Shown here: piece after piece, positions 55,435-64,000 of the stretch
How the letters are laid out: each line of letters begins with the position of its first letter
Position numbering within the stretch: position 1 is the first letter of the stretch
Assembly: GCF_000802155.2 (NCBI RefSeq)
Contig: NZ_JQGJ02000007.1
Coordinates: 236,412-300,411 of the forward strand
Source of the DNA: Pseudomonas frederiksbergensis
GTDB taxonomy: Bacteria; Pseudomonadota; Gammaproteobacteria; Pseudomonadales; Pseudomonadaceae
Reading direction: 5' to 3'
Length of the DNA stretch: 64,000 bases
The notes under the pieces: model-generated
Seen by the model: the letters and a program-made list of their open reading frames with translations, nothing else
The model's database searches: none
What the model was told of the DNA's origin: nothing
Translations under genes and position numbers: made by a program

Positions 55435-56862
55435 TCAGAGGCTAAAACGTTTGCGCAATTGTTGGCTGTAGGCTTGCCATTGCATCAGTACGTCTTGCTG
55501 CAAAGACGTAGATAGCCCCATCCACTCTGTCATCGCCTCATCAAAATTGTCCAACGTATTAGGTGCGCCCCACTCCGAGGATGACAGGCGCTGCTGGCAA
55601 AATAGTTTCCAGCGTTCCTGTTCTTCTGGATCCAAGGTTTCCGGAAAGTTGCGCGCACGATATCGAAACAATAATTCCGGCAGTCGTTCATCGTCGAAAG
55701 GCCATTGTCCTTGCGCCAATTGAGCCGGGTCCGCCATGCGAACTTGTTCACATAAACGACGGTCACGGTCGCCCAGGAACCCTGCATATAGTTGCTGCTC
55801 GGGATCCTCGCTGGCCGCGAAGTCTTCCTGCCCATAAATGATGTGAAGTTTGTCTTGCCACACCTGCTGTGCGTCACTTAGCCGCAGCGCTCGCTCACGC
55901 ACGCCATCCATGTCCAGCTGCAGCCGTAGTTGGTCTTCGGCGCGCAGGACGGCCAGTGGCGCAACCACCGGGCACTTGTTGATGTGGATGAGTTTGAGGG
56001 GCACCGGCAGCTCACCGTCGAGCAGATCCTCGCGACGGGTGTACAAGCGTTGACGCAGGCTTTGCGCGTCATGATCGAGCAAGCCCTGGGGATCCAGGTG
56101 CAAGTCGCAGACGATCAGGGCATTGCGGTTCTTCGGATGCCAGGCCAGCGGCAACACCACGCCGATGTAGTTTCGCGCCGCCGAGAAGCGCCCGGAGATG
56201 TGCACCATCGGTTGCAAAAGGCGAATCTGATCCATCACCTTCTGTTTGCTACGCAGCTGGAACAACCAATCATAGAGGCGGGGTTGTTTGTCGCGGATCA
56301 ACCGGGCCAGGGCAATCGTCGCGCGCACATCCGAAAGCGCGTCATGGGCCTGGCCATGGTCGATGCCGTTGGCCGCCGTCAGGCGTTCGAGCTTGAGGGT
56401 GACGCGCCCCTCCTCCTGCGGCCAGACGATGCCCTCGGGGCGCAACGCATAGGCGGCGCGCACCAGGTCGATCAAGTCCCAACGGCTGTTGCCGCCCTGC
56501 CATTCCCGTGCATAGGGGTCGAAAAAATTCCGATACAGGCTGTAGCGGGTCATTTCATCGTCGAAGCGCAACGTGTTGTATCCCGCGCCACAGGTCCCGG
56601 GGGCAGCCAATTGCGCGTGGACGCGGGTCATGAATTCGGCTTCGCTCAAGCCTTTTTCAGCCAGTTGCGCCGGGGTGATGCCGGTGATCGCGCAGGCCGC
56701 CGGATGAGGCAGGATGTCATCGCTGGGCCGGCAGTAAAGGTTCACCGGCTCGTCGATCTCGTTGAGGTCGAAATCGGTACGGATCCCCGCCACTTGCAAG
56801 GGGCGGTCGCACCGCGGGTTGATGCCGGTGGTTTCGTAGTCGTACCAGAAGATGGAAGTCAC
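55435..56862 (-). CDS. sbcB: exodeoxyribonuclease I, GTG start
   Basis: A 475-residue 3'-5' exonuclease for single-stranded DNA. The DnaQ-type acidic residues are in FWYDYETTGINP (D and E near residue 8-10), DLIDLVRAA and HDALSDVRATIALA. The C-terminal half holds the SH3-like and helical accessory domains. The start is GTG 56862 with AGGAA seven bases upstream. It is convergent with mvaT, an arrangement also found in P. aeruginosa (PA4315-PA4316, from memory). Confidence 0.93.
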   Translation of the reverse strand: MTSIFWYDYETTGINPRCDRPLQVAGIRTDFDLNEIDEPVNLYCRPSDDILPHPAACAITGITPAQLAEKGLSEAEFMTRVHAQLAAPGTCGAGYNTLRFDDEMTRYSLYRNFFDPYAREWQGGNSRWDLIDLVRAAYALRPEGIVWPQEEGRVTLKLERLTAANGIDHGQAHDALSDVRATIALARLIRDKQPRLYDWLFQLRSKQKVMDQIRLLQPMVHISGRFSAARNYIGVVLPLAWHPKNRNALIVCDLHLDPQGLLDHDAQSLRQRLYTRREDLLDGELPVPLKLIHINKCPVVAPLAVLRAEDQLRLQLDMDGVRERALRLSDAQQVWQDKLHIIYGQEDFAASEDPEQQLYAGFLGDRDRRLCEQVRMADPAQLAQGQWPFDDERLPELLFRYRARNFPETLDPEEQERWKLFCQQRLSSSEWGAPNTLDNFDEAMTEWMGLSTSLQQDVLMQWQAYSQQLRKRFSL

Positions 56863-57046
56863 GGGGTGTTCCTGGGTTGGGGACTGGCGAAGTCTAGGGG
56901 GTCGAACCCCGCCCCCGCCAGCACTCTGGCCTTGAATCATGTTGCAGGCCATGAAATGACATACTCGGCCATATCGTGCGCCCGCCCGAAGACTGCTAGC
57001 ATCTGCGCCGAGATCGAACGTTCGAACGGCCCATCACAGGTTGCCC

Positions 57047-57772
57047 ATGCTCGAGACACCAGCACTGCAAAGGAACGCGCCGCTGCCGCCGCCACTGGAC
57101 ACGCGCTACCAGGTCGAGACGCCCGAAGGCATCGACCTTCCGCTGCGCCCGGCGGGCCTGATGCCCCGTGCGCTGGCCTTCGCCATCGACTTGGGAATAC
57201 GCGGGCTGGTGCTCGGCCTGTTCTTCCTGATCCTGGCGTTCTTCGGCGAACTGGGAATCGGCCTGGGCTCGATCCTGCTGTTCATCGTCAGTTGGTGGTA
57301 CATGGTGCTGTTCGAAGTGCTGAACCAAGGCTGCTCCCCCGGCAAGCAAATGATGGGGTTGCGCGTGGTGCAGGACGACGGCAGGCCTATCGGCTGGTCA
57401 GCTTCATTGATCCGCAACCTGCTGCGCTTCGTCGACATGCTGCCATTCGGCTACACCTTCGGGGCGATCTGCTGCCTGCAACATCCGACCTTCAAGCGCC
57501 TGGGTGACCTGGCCGCAGGCACGCTGGTGGTTTATCGCGAGCAACCGGTCAAGCGTCCCGGGTTGCCATTGGCCCGGCCGCTGCATCCACCTTTTGCCCT
57601 GGCCTTGGTCGAACAGCGCGCCGTGCTGGGTTTCGCCGAGCGCCAGGCACAATTGTCCGACGCCAGGGCCGCGGAACTGGCTGCGATCCTGGCCGCGCCA
57701 TTGAAGGTTCACCCCACCGGCGCCGTTGCTGAACTCAATGGCATCGCCCGCGGCCTGCTGGGGCCGACATGA
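57047..57772 (+). CDS. RDD family membrane protein (long form)
   Basis: A 241-residue protein. Residues about 35-150 are an RDD domain: MPRALAFAIDLGIRGLVLGL as first helix, then FVSWWY...SPGKQMMGLRVV, then the third helix; the remaining 90 residues are a soluble tail. First gene of the operon that also has SpoIIM-like, DUF4129, DUF4350, MoxR and DUF58 genes. The ATG at 57047 is used; a TTG two codons before is possible. The next gene overlaps its stop codon by four bases. Confidence 0.8.
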   Translation: MLETPALQRNAPLPPPLDTRYQVETPEGIDLPLRPAGLMPRALAFAIDLGIRGLVLGLFFLILAFFGELGIGLGSILLFIVSWWYMVLFEVLNQGCSPGKQMMGLRVVQDDGRPIGWSASLIRNLLRFVDMLPFGYTFGAICCLQHPTFKRLGDLAAGTLVVYREQPVKRPGLPLARPLHPPFALALVEQRAVLGFAERQAQLSDARAAELAAILAAPLKVHPTGAVAELNGIARGLLGPT

Positions 57773-58743
57773 AGCAAAGCCAATTCGAAACTCGCCACCA
57801 AGGAGAGTGGGAGCACCTGTCCCGCTTGCTCGACCAACTGGAGCGCCGCCGCAACGTTGCCCAGAGCGGCGACTTCCCACAGGCCTATCGACGGCTTTGC
57901 CATCATTTGGCGCTGGCCCAGGCGCGGGGCTACAGCAGTTTGCTGGTGGACACCTTGCAGCAACTGGCGCTACGCGGCCACCAGCAACTCTACCGGGACC
58001 GGAGTCGGCCGACGGCGAGCTTGTCAGCGTTCATCCTTGCCGGTTTCCCACGCCTGGTTCGGGCGCAATGGCGATTCGTACTCGCGTCCGGCCTGATGTT
58101 CCTCGGCAGCCTGGCCGGCATCGGGTTGTTGGTCTACCTGTATCCGGAACTGGTCTACAGCCTGCTGGGCGTCGATGAAGTCAGCCAGATCCGCAGCATG
58201 TACGACCCGGCGGCCGGACACCTGGGACGCTCGGTCGAGCGGGCCGCCAGTGAGGATTGGGTCATGTTCGGCTATTACATCATGCACAACATCGGCATCG
58301 CCTTTCAGACCTTCGCCAGTGGCTTGTTGTTTGGCCTGGGCAGTGCGTTCTTCCTGTTCTTCAACGGCCTGACCATCGGCGCTGTAGCCGGACACCTGAC
58401 CCAGATCGGCTCCGGCGGGACGTTCTGGTCATTCGTGATCGGCCATGGCGCCTTCGAACTCACCGCCATTACCCTGGCCGGTGCCGCGGGCCTGCAACTG
58501 GGCTGGTCGCTGGTTGCACCGGGACGCCTCACCCGGGGCGAAGCCTTGCGACTCGCCGCGGGCAAAAGCGTCTTGATCATCGGCGGCGTTATCCTCTTCC
58601 TGCTGATCGCCGCGTTCATCGAAGCCTATTGGTCCTCCAGCGCCGTGACACCGGCCACCAAATACACCGTCGGCGCGTTGCTGTGGCTGCTGGTGCTCGG
58701 TTACCTGCTGTTTGCCGGGCGAGGCCAGCATGCGCCTGAGTGA
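57769..58743 (+). CDS. SpoIIM-like integral membrane protein
   Basis: A 324-residue protein: a soluble helical N-terminal part (about 1-95) and six membrane helices after it, with the stage II sporulation protein M (PF01944-type) region MFGYYIMHNIGIAFQTFASG and FFLFFNGLTIGAVAGHL. The name comes from Bacillus, where SpoIIM is part of the peptidoglycan-degrading engulfment complex. Here there is no sporulation, so a related envelope role is possible. It overlaps its neighbours by 4 and 14 bases. Confidence 0.83.
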   Translation: MKQSQFETRHQGEWEHLSRLLDQLERRRNVAQSGDFPQAYRRLCHHLALAQARGYSSLLVDTLQQLALRGHQQLYRDRSRPTASLSAFILAGFPRLVRAQWRFVLASGLMFLGSLAGIGLLVYLYPELVYSLLGVDEVSQIRSMYDPAAGHLGRSVERAASEDWVMFGYYIMHNIGIAFQTFASGLLFGLGSAFFLFFNGLTIGAVAGHLTQIGSGGTFWSFVIGHGAFELTAITLAGAAGLQLGWSLVAPGRLTRGEALRLAAGKSVLIIGGVILFLLIAAFIEAYWSSSAVTPATKYTVGALLWLLVLGYLLFAGRGQHAPE

Positions 58744-60265
58744 CGTCACGGTAGCGATCCGCCCACGCACCACCTGGGAAGCCATGGACCTCGGCGTGCT
58801 GATGGCCCAGCAGCACCGACGGCTGCTGATGACCAGTTGGGCCATCGTCACGCTGCCGGTGTATGCACTGCTGACCCTGTTGCTGTGGGACTCGCCCTCG
58901 CTGGTGGTGTTTTTGTTCTGGTGGTTGAAACCAGCGTTCGAGCGCCTGCCGCTGTATATCTTGTCCAAGGCGCTGTTTGGCGAGACGCCCACCTTGAAAC
59001 AGGCCTTGCGCCAATGGCCGGCGCTGCTCAGGCCGCAGTTGCTGGCCAGCCTGACCTGGCGCCGGCTGAGCCTGAGCCGCAGCTTCCTGATGCCCGTCGT
59101 GCAACTCGAAGGGCTGGCCGGCGAGGAGCGCCAGCAGCGCCTGCGGGTGCTGCTGCAACGCAACGGCGGCGCGGCGCAATGGTTGACCATCCTCGGTGTT
59201 CACTTGGAAACCGTCTTGTGGTTCGGCCTGATGGCCCTGTTCTATCTGTTCGTGCCGCAACAAGTCGAACTGGAATGGGACTGGCAGACCCTGATCGCCG
59301 TCGCCGAGCACGAGTGGCTGTGGCTTGAACACCTGCTCAATTTCCTTTATCCGCTGCTGTTGATTATCTGGGAGCCGATCTACGTCGCCTGCGGCTTCAG
59401 CCTCTACCTGAATCGGCGCACCCTGCTCGAAGCCTGGGACATCGAACTGGTGTTCCGCCGCCTGCGCCAGCGCCTGAGCGCCGCAGCGCCGGCCCTGGCG
59501 CTGCTCGTCCTGACGCTCCTGCCGCTGGCGCCGCCCACCTGGGCCGCCGAGGACGATACCGCTCCCGACAGCGCTCGCCTGCTCAACCAGCCCCTCACCA
59601 GCGAAGCCTCCCGCGAACGCATCAAGGCGATCCTCGACGCACCACCCTTCAAGAACCAGGAAACCGTGACGCGCTATCGTTTCGGCGAAGAAGCCCCCGA
59701 GCCAGCCGAAACCGAGGAAGCCCCCGGCTGGCTCAAATCGATGTTCAACTGGAGCGCGAAACGCTTCGAAACGATCGCCGCCATCATCCAGGCGCTGCTC
59801 TGGGCCGCCCTGCTGGGCGCGATTGCCTGGCTGGCCTGGCACTATCGCGAAAGGCTCAAGGCGCTCGCCAACTACCGCCCAACCAAACGCCTGCCGATGG
59901 AGCGCTCCGCGCCGGCACGGATGTTCGGCCTGGATATCCGCGAAGAGAGCCTGCCGGACGATGTCGCGGCCAGCGCCGAGCAGTTATGGTCCAGCGCGCC
60001 GCGAGAAGCGTTGGGCCTGTTATACCGAGCGCTGCTCAGCCGTTTGCACCACGAATTCAATATGGCCCTCAAACCCGCCGACACCGAAGGCCAGGTGTTG
60101 CAACGGGTTGAGCAGCTCCAGCGCGAATCACTGATGACGTTCAGCAGGAACCTGACGCTGCACTGGCAGAACATCGCCTATGGACACCGCCCTCCGCCCG
60201 CCCATCTGCAGCAGGAACTGTGCAATGGTTGGCGCGAACTGTTCGGCCCGGGAGCGCCCCGATGA
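58730..60265 (+). CDS. DUF4129-domain membrane protein
   Basis: A 511-residue protein. The N-terminal half has several hydrophobic helices (about 35-75, 160-180, 200-220, 255-275), followed by a loop ending PPTWAAEDD, a linker, one more helix near 345-365, and the C-terminal DUF4129 part (PREALGLLYRALLSRLHHEF, about 425-445). DUF4129 is often found in bacterial operons with MoxR and DUF58. GAGG precedes ATG 58730. Overlaps the next start by four bases. Confidence 0.8.
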   Translation: MRLSDVTVAIRPRTTWEAMDLGVLMAQQHRRLLMTSWAIVTLPVYALLTLLLWDSPSLVVFLFWWLKPAFERLPLYILSKALFGETPTLKQALRQWPALLRPQLLASLTWRRLSLSRSFLMPVVQLEGLAGEERQQRLRVLLQRNGGAAQWLTILGVHLETVLWFGLMALFYLFVPQQVELEWDWQTLIAVAEHEWLWLEHLLNFLYPLLLIIWEPIYVACGFSLYLNRRTLLEAWDIELVFRRLRQRLSAAAPALALLVLTLLPLAPPTWAAEDDTAPDSARLLNQPLTSEASRERIKAILDAPPFKNQETVTRYRFGEEAPEPAETEEAPGWLKSMFNWSAKRFETIAAIIQALLWAALLGAIAWLAWHYRERLKALANYRPTKRLPMERSAPARMFGLDIREESLPDDVAASAEQLWSSAPREALGLLYRALLSRLHHEFNMALKPADTEGQVLQRVEQLQRESLMTFSRNLTLHWQNIAYGHRPPPAHLQQELCNGWRELFGPGAPR

Positions 60266-61425
60266 GCCGCAGCACCGGATGGTTGATGGCTGCAGTCGGC
60301 GCCGCGCTGACCTGCGCATTGGCGATCTACCTGTACCTGAAGGCCGTGCCCTATCAGGAAACCATCGAGCACGGCCCGTCCCCCGAAGCCCAGGCCAACC
60401 CTTACCTCGCCGCGGAACAGTTCCTGCGCCAGCAAGGCCTCAACGTCGAACATGCCAACGGCCTGGACGTGCTCCCCACCCTCGAACCGCACCAGCGCAG
60501 CCTGCTGCTGTTGGGCGAACGCAGCAACATGACGCCACGGGACGTCGACCAACTGATGAACTGGACCCGCGCCGGCGGGCGCCTGCTGTTCGTCGCCGAG
60601 GCCCTGTGGGACGACAGCACGGGCAGCAGCGGCGACCTGCTGCTGGACCGCGTGCGTCTGCGCCAACTGCTGAGCAAAGACCTCCAGGAACCGGATCCCA
60701 AGCTCATCAAGGATCCCTATCCCAAACTGACCAAGCTTTACCTGGAGGACGAAGAGGCGCCGGCCTATATCGGTTTCGACACCGACTTCCACCTCGAAGA
60801 CCCGCTGAACCTCGCCCAGGCCTGGGCCAACAGCGCGGTGGCGACCCACTTGATGCAACTGAACCACGGCCTGGGCACGATCATCGTGCTCACCGACGCC
60901 GAACTGTGGAAAAACGACCAGATCGACCAGTACGACAACGCCTGGCTGCTCTGGTACCTGAGCGCCGATTCCGACGTCACCCTGCTGTTCAATACCGACC
61001 ACGACAACTTGCTGGCCCTGCTGCTGCGCTACTTTCCCCAGGCATTGGTGGCACTGCTGGCCTTGGTCGGGCTGTGGCTGTGGCGATCGGCGGTGCGCCA
61101 TGGCCCATTGCAACAGCCCTCTCCCAAGGCGCGACGCCAACTGCAAGAGCACCTGCAAGCCAGCGCCGCCTTCCAGTTGCGTCACGACGGCCAGCAACAC
61201 CTGCTGCACAGCCTGCAGCAGGACGTGCTGCGCCGGGCGCGCCAGCTTCATCCAGGTTTCGAACAATTGGTCGTCGCCGAACAATGGCAGGTGCTTGCCC
61301 GCCTGACCCGTCAACCCACGCGAACCATCAGCCAGGCCCTCAGCCCTCGACCGAAACAACGCTTGTCCAGCGCCGACTTCTGTCGCCAGGTCGCCCTTTT
61401 GCAAACCCTCAGGAATGCGTTATGA
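60262..61425 (+). CDS. DUF4350-domain membrane protein
   Basis: A 387-residue protein with one membrane helix at about residues 9-27, a periplasmic-looking alpha/beta domain (about 40-260) with a GATase-like start (NPYLAAEQFLRQQG) and a second helix near 275 followed by a basic cytoplasmic tail. The alpha/beta part is the DUF4350 domain, related in general shape to the GldG-type domain in gliding ABC systems. It overlaps its neighbours by four bases on each side (ATGA). Confidence 0.8.
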   Translation: MSRSTGWLMAAVGAALTCALAIYLYLKAVPYQETIEHGPSPEAQANPYLAAEQFLRQQGLNVEHANGLDVLPTLEPHQRSLLLLGERSNMTPRDVDQLMNWTRAGGRLLFVAEALWDDSTGSSGDLLLDRVRLRQLLSKDLQEPDPKLIKDPYPKLTKLYLEDEEAPAYIGFDTDFHLEDPLNLAQAWANSAVATHLMQLNHGLGTIIVLTDAELWKNDQIDQYDNAWLLWYLSADSDVTLLFNTDHDNLLALLLRYFPQALVALLALVGLWLWRSAVRHGPLQQPSPKARRQLQEHLQASAAFQLRHDGQQHLLHSLQQDVLRRARQLHPGFEQLVVAEQWQVLARLTRQPTRTISQALSPRPKQRLSSADFCRQVALLQTLRNAL

Positions 61426-62426
61426 CTGAACAGAACGAACCCTCAGACAGCCAGGCCCATGCCGCCCAGCAACGCCAGCGCGCCAGCCAGCTGGCACAGG
61501 CAATTCGCACCGAGCTGCACAAGGCCGTGGTCGGCCAGGCCGCGGTGATCGACGATGTGCTTACGGCACTGATCGCGGGCGGTCATGTCCTGCTCGAAGG
61601 CGTTCCCGGGCTGGGCAAGACGCTGCTGGTGCGCGCGCTGGCCCGCTGTTTCGGCGGCGAGTTCGCACGCATTCAGTTCACCCCGGACCTGATGCCCAGC
61701 GACGTCACCGGCCACGCGGTGTACGACTTGCAGAGCGAGCAATTCAAGCTGCGCAAGGGGCCGGTGTTCACCAACCTGTTGCTGGCCGACGAGATCAACC
61801 GCGCGCCGGCCAAGACCCAGGCGGCACTGCTCGAAGCCATGCAGGAACGCCAGGTTACCCTCGAAGGCCGCGCATTGCCCATCACCCAGCCGTTCATGGT
61901 GCTCGCCACCCAGAACCCCATCGAACAGGAAGGCACCTACCCGCTGCCGGAGGCCGAGCTCGACCGTTTCATGCTCAAGGTGCGCATGGATTATCCCGAG
62001 GCCGACCAGGAGCTGAACATGGTGCGTCAGGTCAGCCGCTCGACCCGCGCCGACATGCTCGATGTGCAACCGTTGCGCACGGTGCTGCAAGCCAAGGACG
62101 TGCAAGCGCTGCAACGCATCGCCAGCGACCTGCCGATGGACGACCAGGTGCTCGACTATGCCGTGCGCCTGGCCCGGGCCACCCGCACTTGGCCAGGCCT
62201 GACGATCGGCGCCGGGCCTCGCGCCTCGATTGCACTGGTGCGTTGTGCCCGCGCCCGGGCGTTGTTACGCGGGGGCGAGTTCGTGGTGCCGGACGACATC
62301 AAGGGCTGCGCCCTGGCCGTGCTGCGCCATCGCGTACGGCTGGCGCCGGAGCTGGACATCGAAGGGCTTTCGGTGGACCAGGTGCTGGGGCAGTTGCTCG
62401 ATCAAGTCTCGGCGCCAAGGTTGTGA
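61422..62426 (+). CDS. MoxR family AAA+ ATPase
   Basis: A 334-residue MoxR ATPase. Walker A GVPGLGKT at about residues 60-67, Walker B LLLADEINRAPAKTQ near 120, and sensor QNPIEQEGTYPLPEAELDRF (about 165-185) are intact. MoxR proteins act as chaperones that assemble or activate partner complexes, usually with VWA-type proteins such as DUF58. AGGAATGCGTT precedes the ATG, which overlaps the previous stop codon. A REPIN lies between it and the DUF58 gene. Confidence 0.93.
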   Translation: MTEQNEPSDSQAHAAQQRQRASQLAQAIRTELHKAVVGQAAVIDDVLTALIAGGHVLLEGVPGLGKTLLVRALARCFGGEFARIQFTPDLMPSDVTGHAVYDLQSEQFKLRKGPVFTNLLLADEINRAPAKTQAALLEAMQERQVTLEGRALPITQPFMVLATQNPIEQEGTYPLPEAELDRFMLKVRMDYPEADQELNMVRQVSRSTRADMLDVQPLRTVLQAKDVQALQRIASDLPMDDQVLDYAVRLARATRTWPGLTIGAGPRASIALVRCARARALLRGGEFVVPDDIKGCALAVLRHRVRLAPELDIEGLSVDQVLGQLLDQVSAPRL

Positions 62427-62470
62427 ATGCCGTGTCCTTGCACACGTTCGCCTGGCCAACGCAGTCCTCT

Positions 62471-62592
62471 GTGGCGAGGGAGCTTGCTCCCGCTGGGCCG
62501 GTCCGACGCTTCGGGCGAAGCATCCCCCAGATTTCATCTGATACACCGCCAGGTGAGGCTGCGCCTCCAGCGGGAGCAGGCTCCCTCGCCAC
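62471..62592. repeat. REPIN inside the MoxR operon
   Basis: Two REP units (GTGGCGAGGGAGCTTGCTCC at 62471 and GGAGCAGGCTCCCTCGCCAC ending 62592) in inverted orientation, about 80 bases apart. It occupies the 193-base gap between moxR and the DUF58 gene. Confidence 0.88.
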
Positions 62593-62619
62593 GGGGATTT
62601 GCGCAGCCGAGATGTTGCG

Positions 62620-63951
62620 ATGAAACCCTCCCGCCTGCTCTTGATCTGGCTCGCGATCCTGCTGGCCGTCGGCATCGTCCTGGGCGCCTTGCGCGCGCTG
62701 GGCCTCGCGGTGCCCCCGGCGCTGCTCTCGATCAATTGGGGTTTGCTGCTGGCCCTGCTGGCCTTGTCGATTCTCGACGCCGTACGCGCCCGCCGCCTGC
62801 CCTCGCCCCGTGTCCAGCGGCAGCTGCCCGGCAGCCTGGCCCTCGGCCGCTGGAGCGAAGTGCGCCTGGAAATCAGCCACGATCTCGCCCAGCCACTGGA
62901 CATCCAGATTTTCGACCACGTACCCCACGGTCTCGACTTCGAACACCTGCCGCTGTCAGCCGAACTGCAACCCGGCCAGCTCACCCGGCTCGGCTACCGC
63001 GTCCGTCCGCTCAAGCGCGGGCACTTCAGCTTCGAACACTGCGAAATCAACCTGCCCAGCCCGATGGGCCTGTGGACCGACAAACGCCTGCTGACGGCTC
63101 TCGACAGCACCCGCGTCTACCCGGATTTCGCCAGGCTCTACGACGGTCAATTGCTGGCGGTTGACAACTGGCTCAGCCAACTCGGCATCCGCCAACGGCA
63201 ACGCCGCGGCCAGGGCCAGGAATTCCATCAGCTGCGCGAATTTCGCGAAGGCGACAGCCTGCGCCAGATCGACTGGAAAGCCACCGCCCGCCACCGCACG
63301 CCCATCGCCCGGGAATACGAAGACGAACGCGACCAGCAGATCATCTTCATGCTCGACTGCGGTCGACGCATGCGCAGCCAGGATGACGAGCTGTCGCATT
63401 TCGACCATGCGCTCAACGCCTGCCTGCTGCTCAGCTACACCGCGTTGCGCCAGGGCGATGCCGTGGGCCTGAGCACCTTCGCCAGCGAACAACCGCGCTA
63501 CCTCGCCCCGGTCAAGGGCACAAACCAGCTCAACGTGTTGCTCAACAGCGTCTATGACCTCGACAGCAGCCAATACCCCGCCGACTACCCGGCCGCCGTC
63601 ACCCAATTGCTGGCCCGGCAAAAACGCCGGGCGCTGGTGGTGCTGGTGACCAACCTGCGGGACGAGGACGATGAGGAACTGCTGGTCGCCGTCAAGCGCC
63701 TGGGCCAACGGCATCGGGTGTTGGTGGCGAGCCTGCGCGAAGAAGCGCTAGACCGATTGCGCCAGGCGCCGGTGCAAAACTTGCCCGAGGCGTTGGCTTA
63801 TTGCGGGACGGTGGATTATTTGAATGCGCGGGCGACGTTGCATGAGCGCTTGAGCGTCCACGGGGTGGCGGTGTTGCAAGCTCGGCCCGGGGAGCTGGGG
63901 GCCGAGCTGGTGACGTTGTATCTGGGGTGGAAGAAGGCGGGGGATTTGTAG
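62620..63951 (+). CDS. DUF58 (VWA-like) protein
   Basis: A 443-residue protein: two membrane helices near 7-25 and 38-55, then a beta-rich middle and the DUF58 core GQEFHQLREFREGDSLRQID (about 206-225), followed by a von Willebrand A-like fold with LDCGRRM (D246) in place of the DxSxS metal site. DUF58 is the usual partner of MoxR ATPases. It begins 193 bases after moxR because of the inserted REPIN, so its expression may depend on the REPIN hairpin or its own promoter. The window ends 49 bases later; nothing was seen there. Confidence 0.88.
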   Translation: MKPSRLLLIWLAILLAVGIVLGALRALGLAVPPALLSINWGLLLALLALSILDAVRARRLPSPRVQRQLPGSLALGRWSEVRLEISHDLAQPLDIQIFDHVPHGLDFEHLPLSAELQPGQLTRLGYRVRPLKRGHFSFEHCEINLPSPMGLWTDKRLLTALDSTRVYPDFARLYDGQLLAVDNWLSQLGIRQRQRRGQGQEFHQLREFREGDSLRQIDWKATARHRTPIAREYEDERDQQIIFMLDCGRRMRSQDDELSHFDHALNACLLLSYTALRQGDAVGLSTFASEQPRYLAPVKGTNQLNVLLNSVYDLDSSQYPADYPAAVTQLLARQKRRALVVLVTNLRDEDDEELLVAVKRLGQRHRVLVASLREEALDRLRQAPVQNLPEALAYCGTVDYLNARATLHERLSVHGVAVLQARPGELGAELVTLYLGWKKAGDL

Positions 63952-64000
63952 ATGGAGGGCATCATCCATTACTGTTGTCGTATCGGTTGATGATCGATAG

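Noticed and set aside
57769..58743. SpoIIM-like gene as evidence of sporulation
   Set aside because: Family members occur in many non-sporulating bacteria, and no other sporulation gene is present.

Overview
The window is a stretch of chromosome from a fluorescent-group Pseudomonas, most likely the P. fluorescens complex. It is GC-rich and densely coded. It carries Pseudomonas-type gene neighbourhoods (queC/queE-cpoB-pal-tolBARQ-ybgC-ruvBAC-yebC-aspS with an adjacent tRNA-Lys; purU-mvaT-sbcB; argJ-secA) and many intergenic palindromes of the REP/REPIN type known from P. fluorescens genomes. No phage, transposase, integrase or CRISPR array was found, so this is mostly core and lineage-conserved sequence.

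Layout. 1-2887: end of glpM, an NAD(P)-binding reductase, a secreted metallo-beta-lactamase-fold protein and a divergent LysR regulator. 3000-10758: gcsR (a TyrR-like sigma-54 activator) and the glycine-cleavage/serine-deamination operon gcvH-gcvP-sdaA-gcvT, with three 18-bp operator-like boxes and a -24/-12 promoter between them; glyA, which I recall inside the P. aeruginosa operon, is absent. 11153-13083: cold-shock protein, RDD protein, nadA. 13386-17449: copABCD copper resistance with a CopR-like box. 17612-19827: MFS exporter and LysR regulator. 19920-32473 (minus strand): tRNA-Lys, queuosine genes queE/queC, the Tol-Pal envelope operon, Holliday-junction ruvABC, yebC, aspS and an FmdB zinc-ribbon protein. 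32595-37454: ribbon-helix-helix protein, Dps, a membrane-tethered cold-shock-domain protein, slyX, a HIT protein and an OprD-family porin. 37621-48810: mscS, yajQ, panE-like reductase, orphan sensor kinase, cobalamin adenosyltransferase, Nudix/ThiE-like fusion, argJ, secA, dciA. 48952-53712: HerA-like ATPase, a three-gene operon (glycosyltransferase, DUF2334 deacetylase, YbhN-like membrane protein) and a 59-residue gene. 53784-56862: purU, mvaT, sbcB. 57047-63951: a tightly overlapping operon RDD / SpoIIM-like / DUF4129 / DUF4350 / MoxR AAA+ / DUF58.

The best candidates for undescribed biology are (i) the RDD-SpoIIM-DUF4129-DUF4350-MoxR-DUF58 operon, which looks like a membrane machine served by an AAA+ chaperone and has no firm function; (ii) the glycosyltransferase-deacetylase-YbhN operon, which looks like a small glycolipid or glycan pathway; and (iii) the four-helix membrane domain fused to a cold-shock domain. 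Smaller points are a perfect DnaA box ahead of the helicase-loader gene dciA, a REP pair inside the otherwise overlapping MoxR operon, and a metallo-hydrolase with an altered metal motif. All functions are inferred from reading the sequence and recalled family knowledge; no database search was run.
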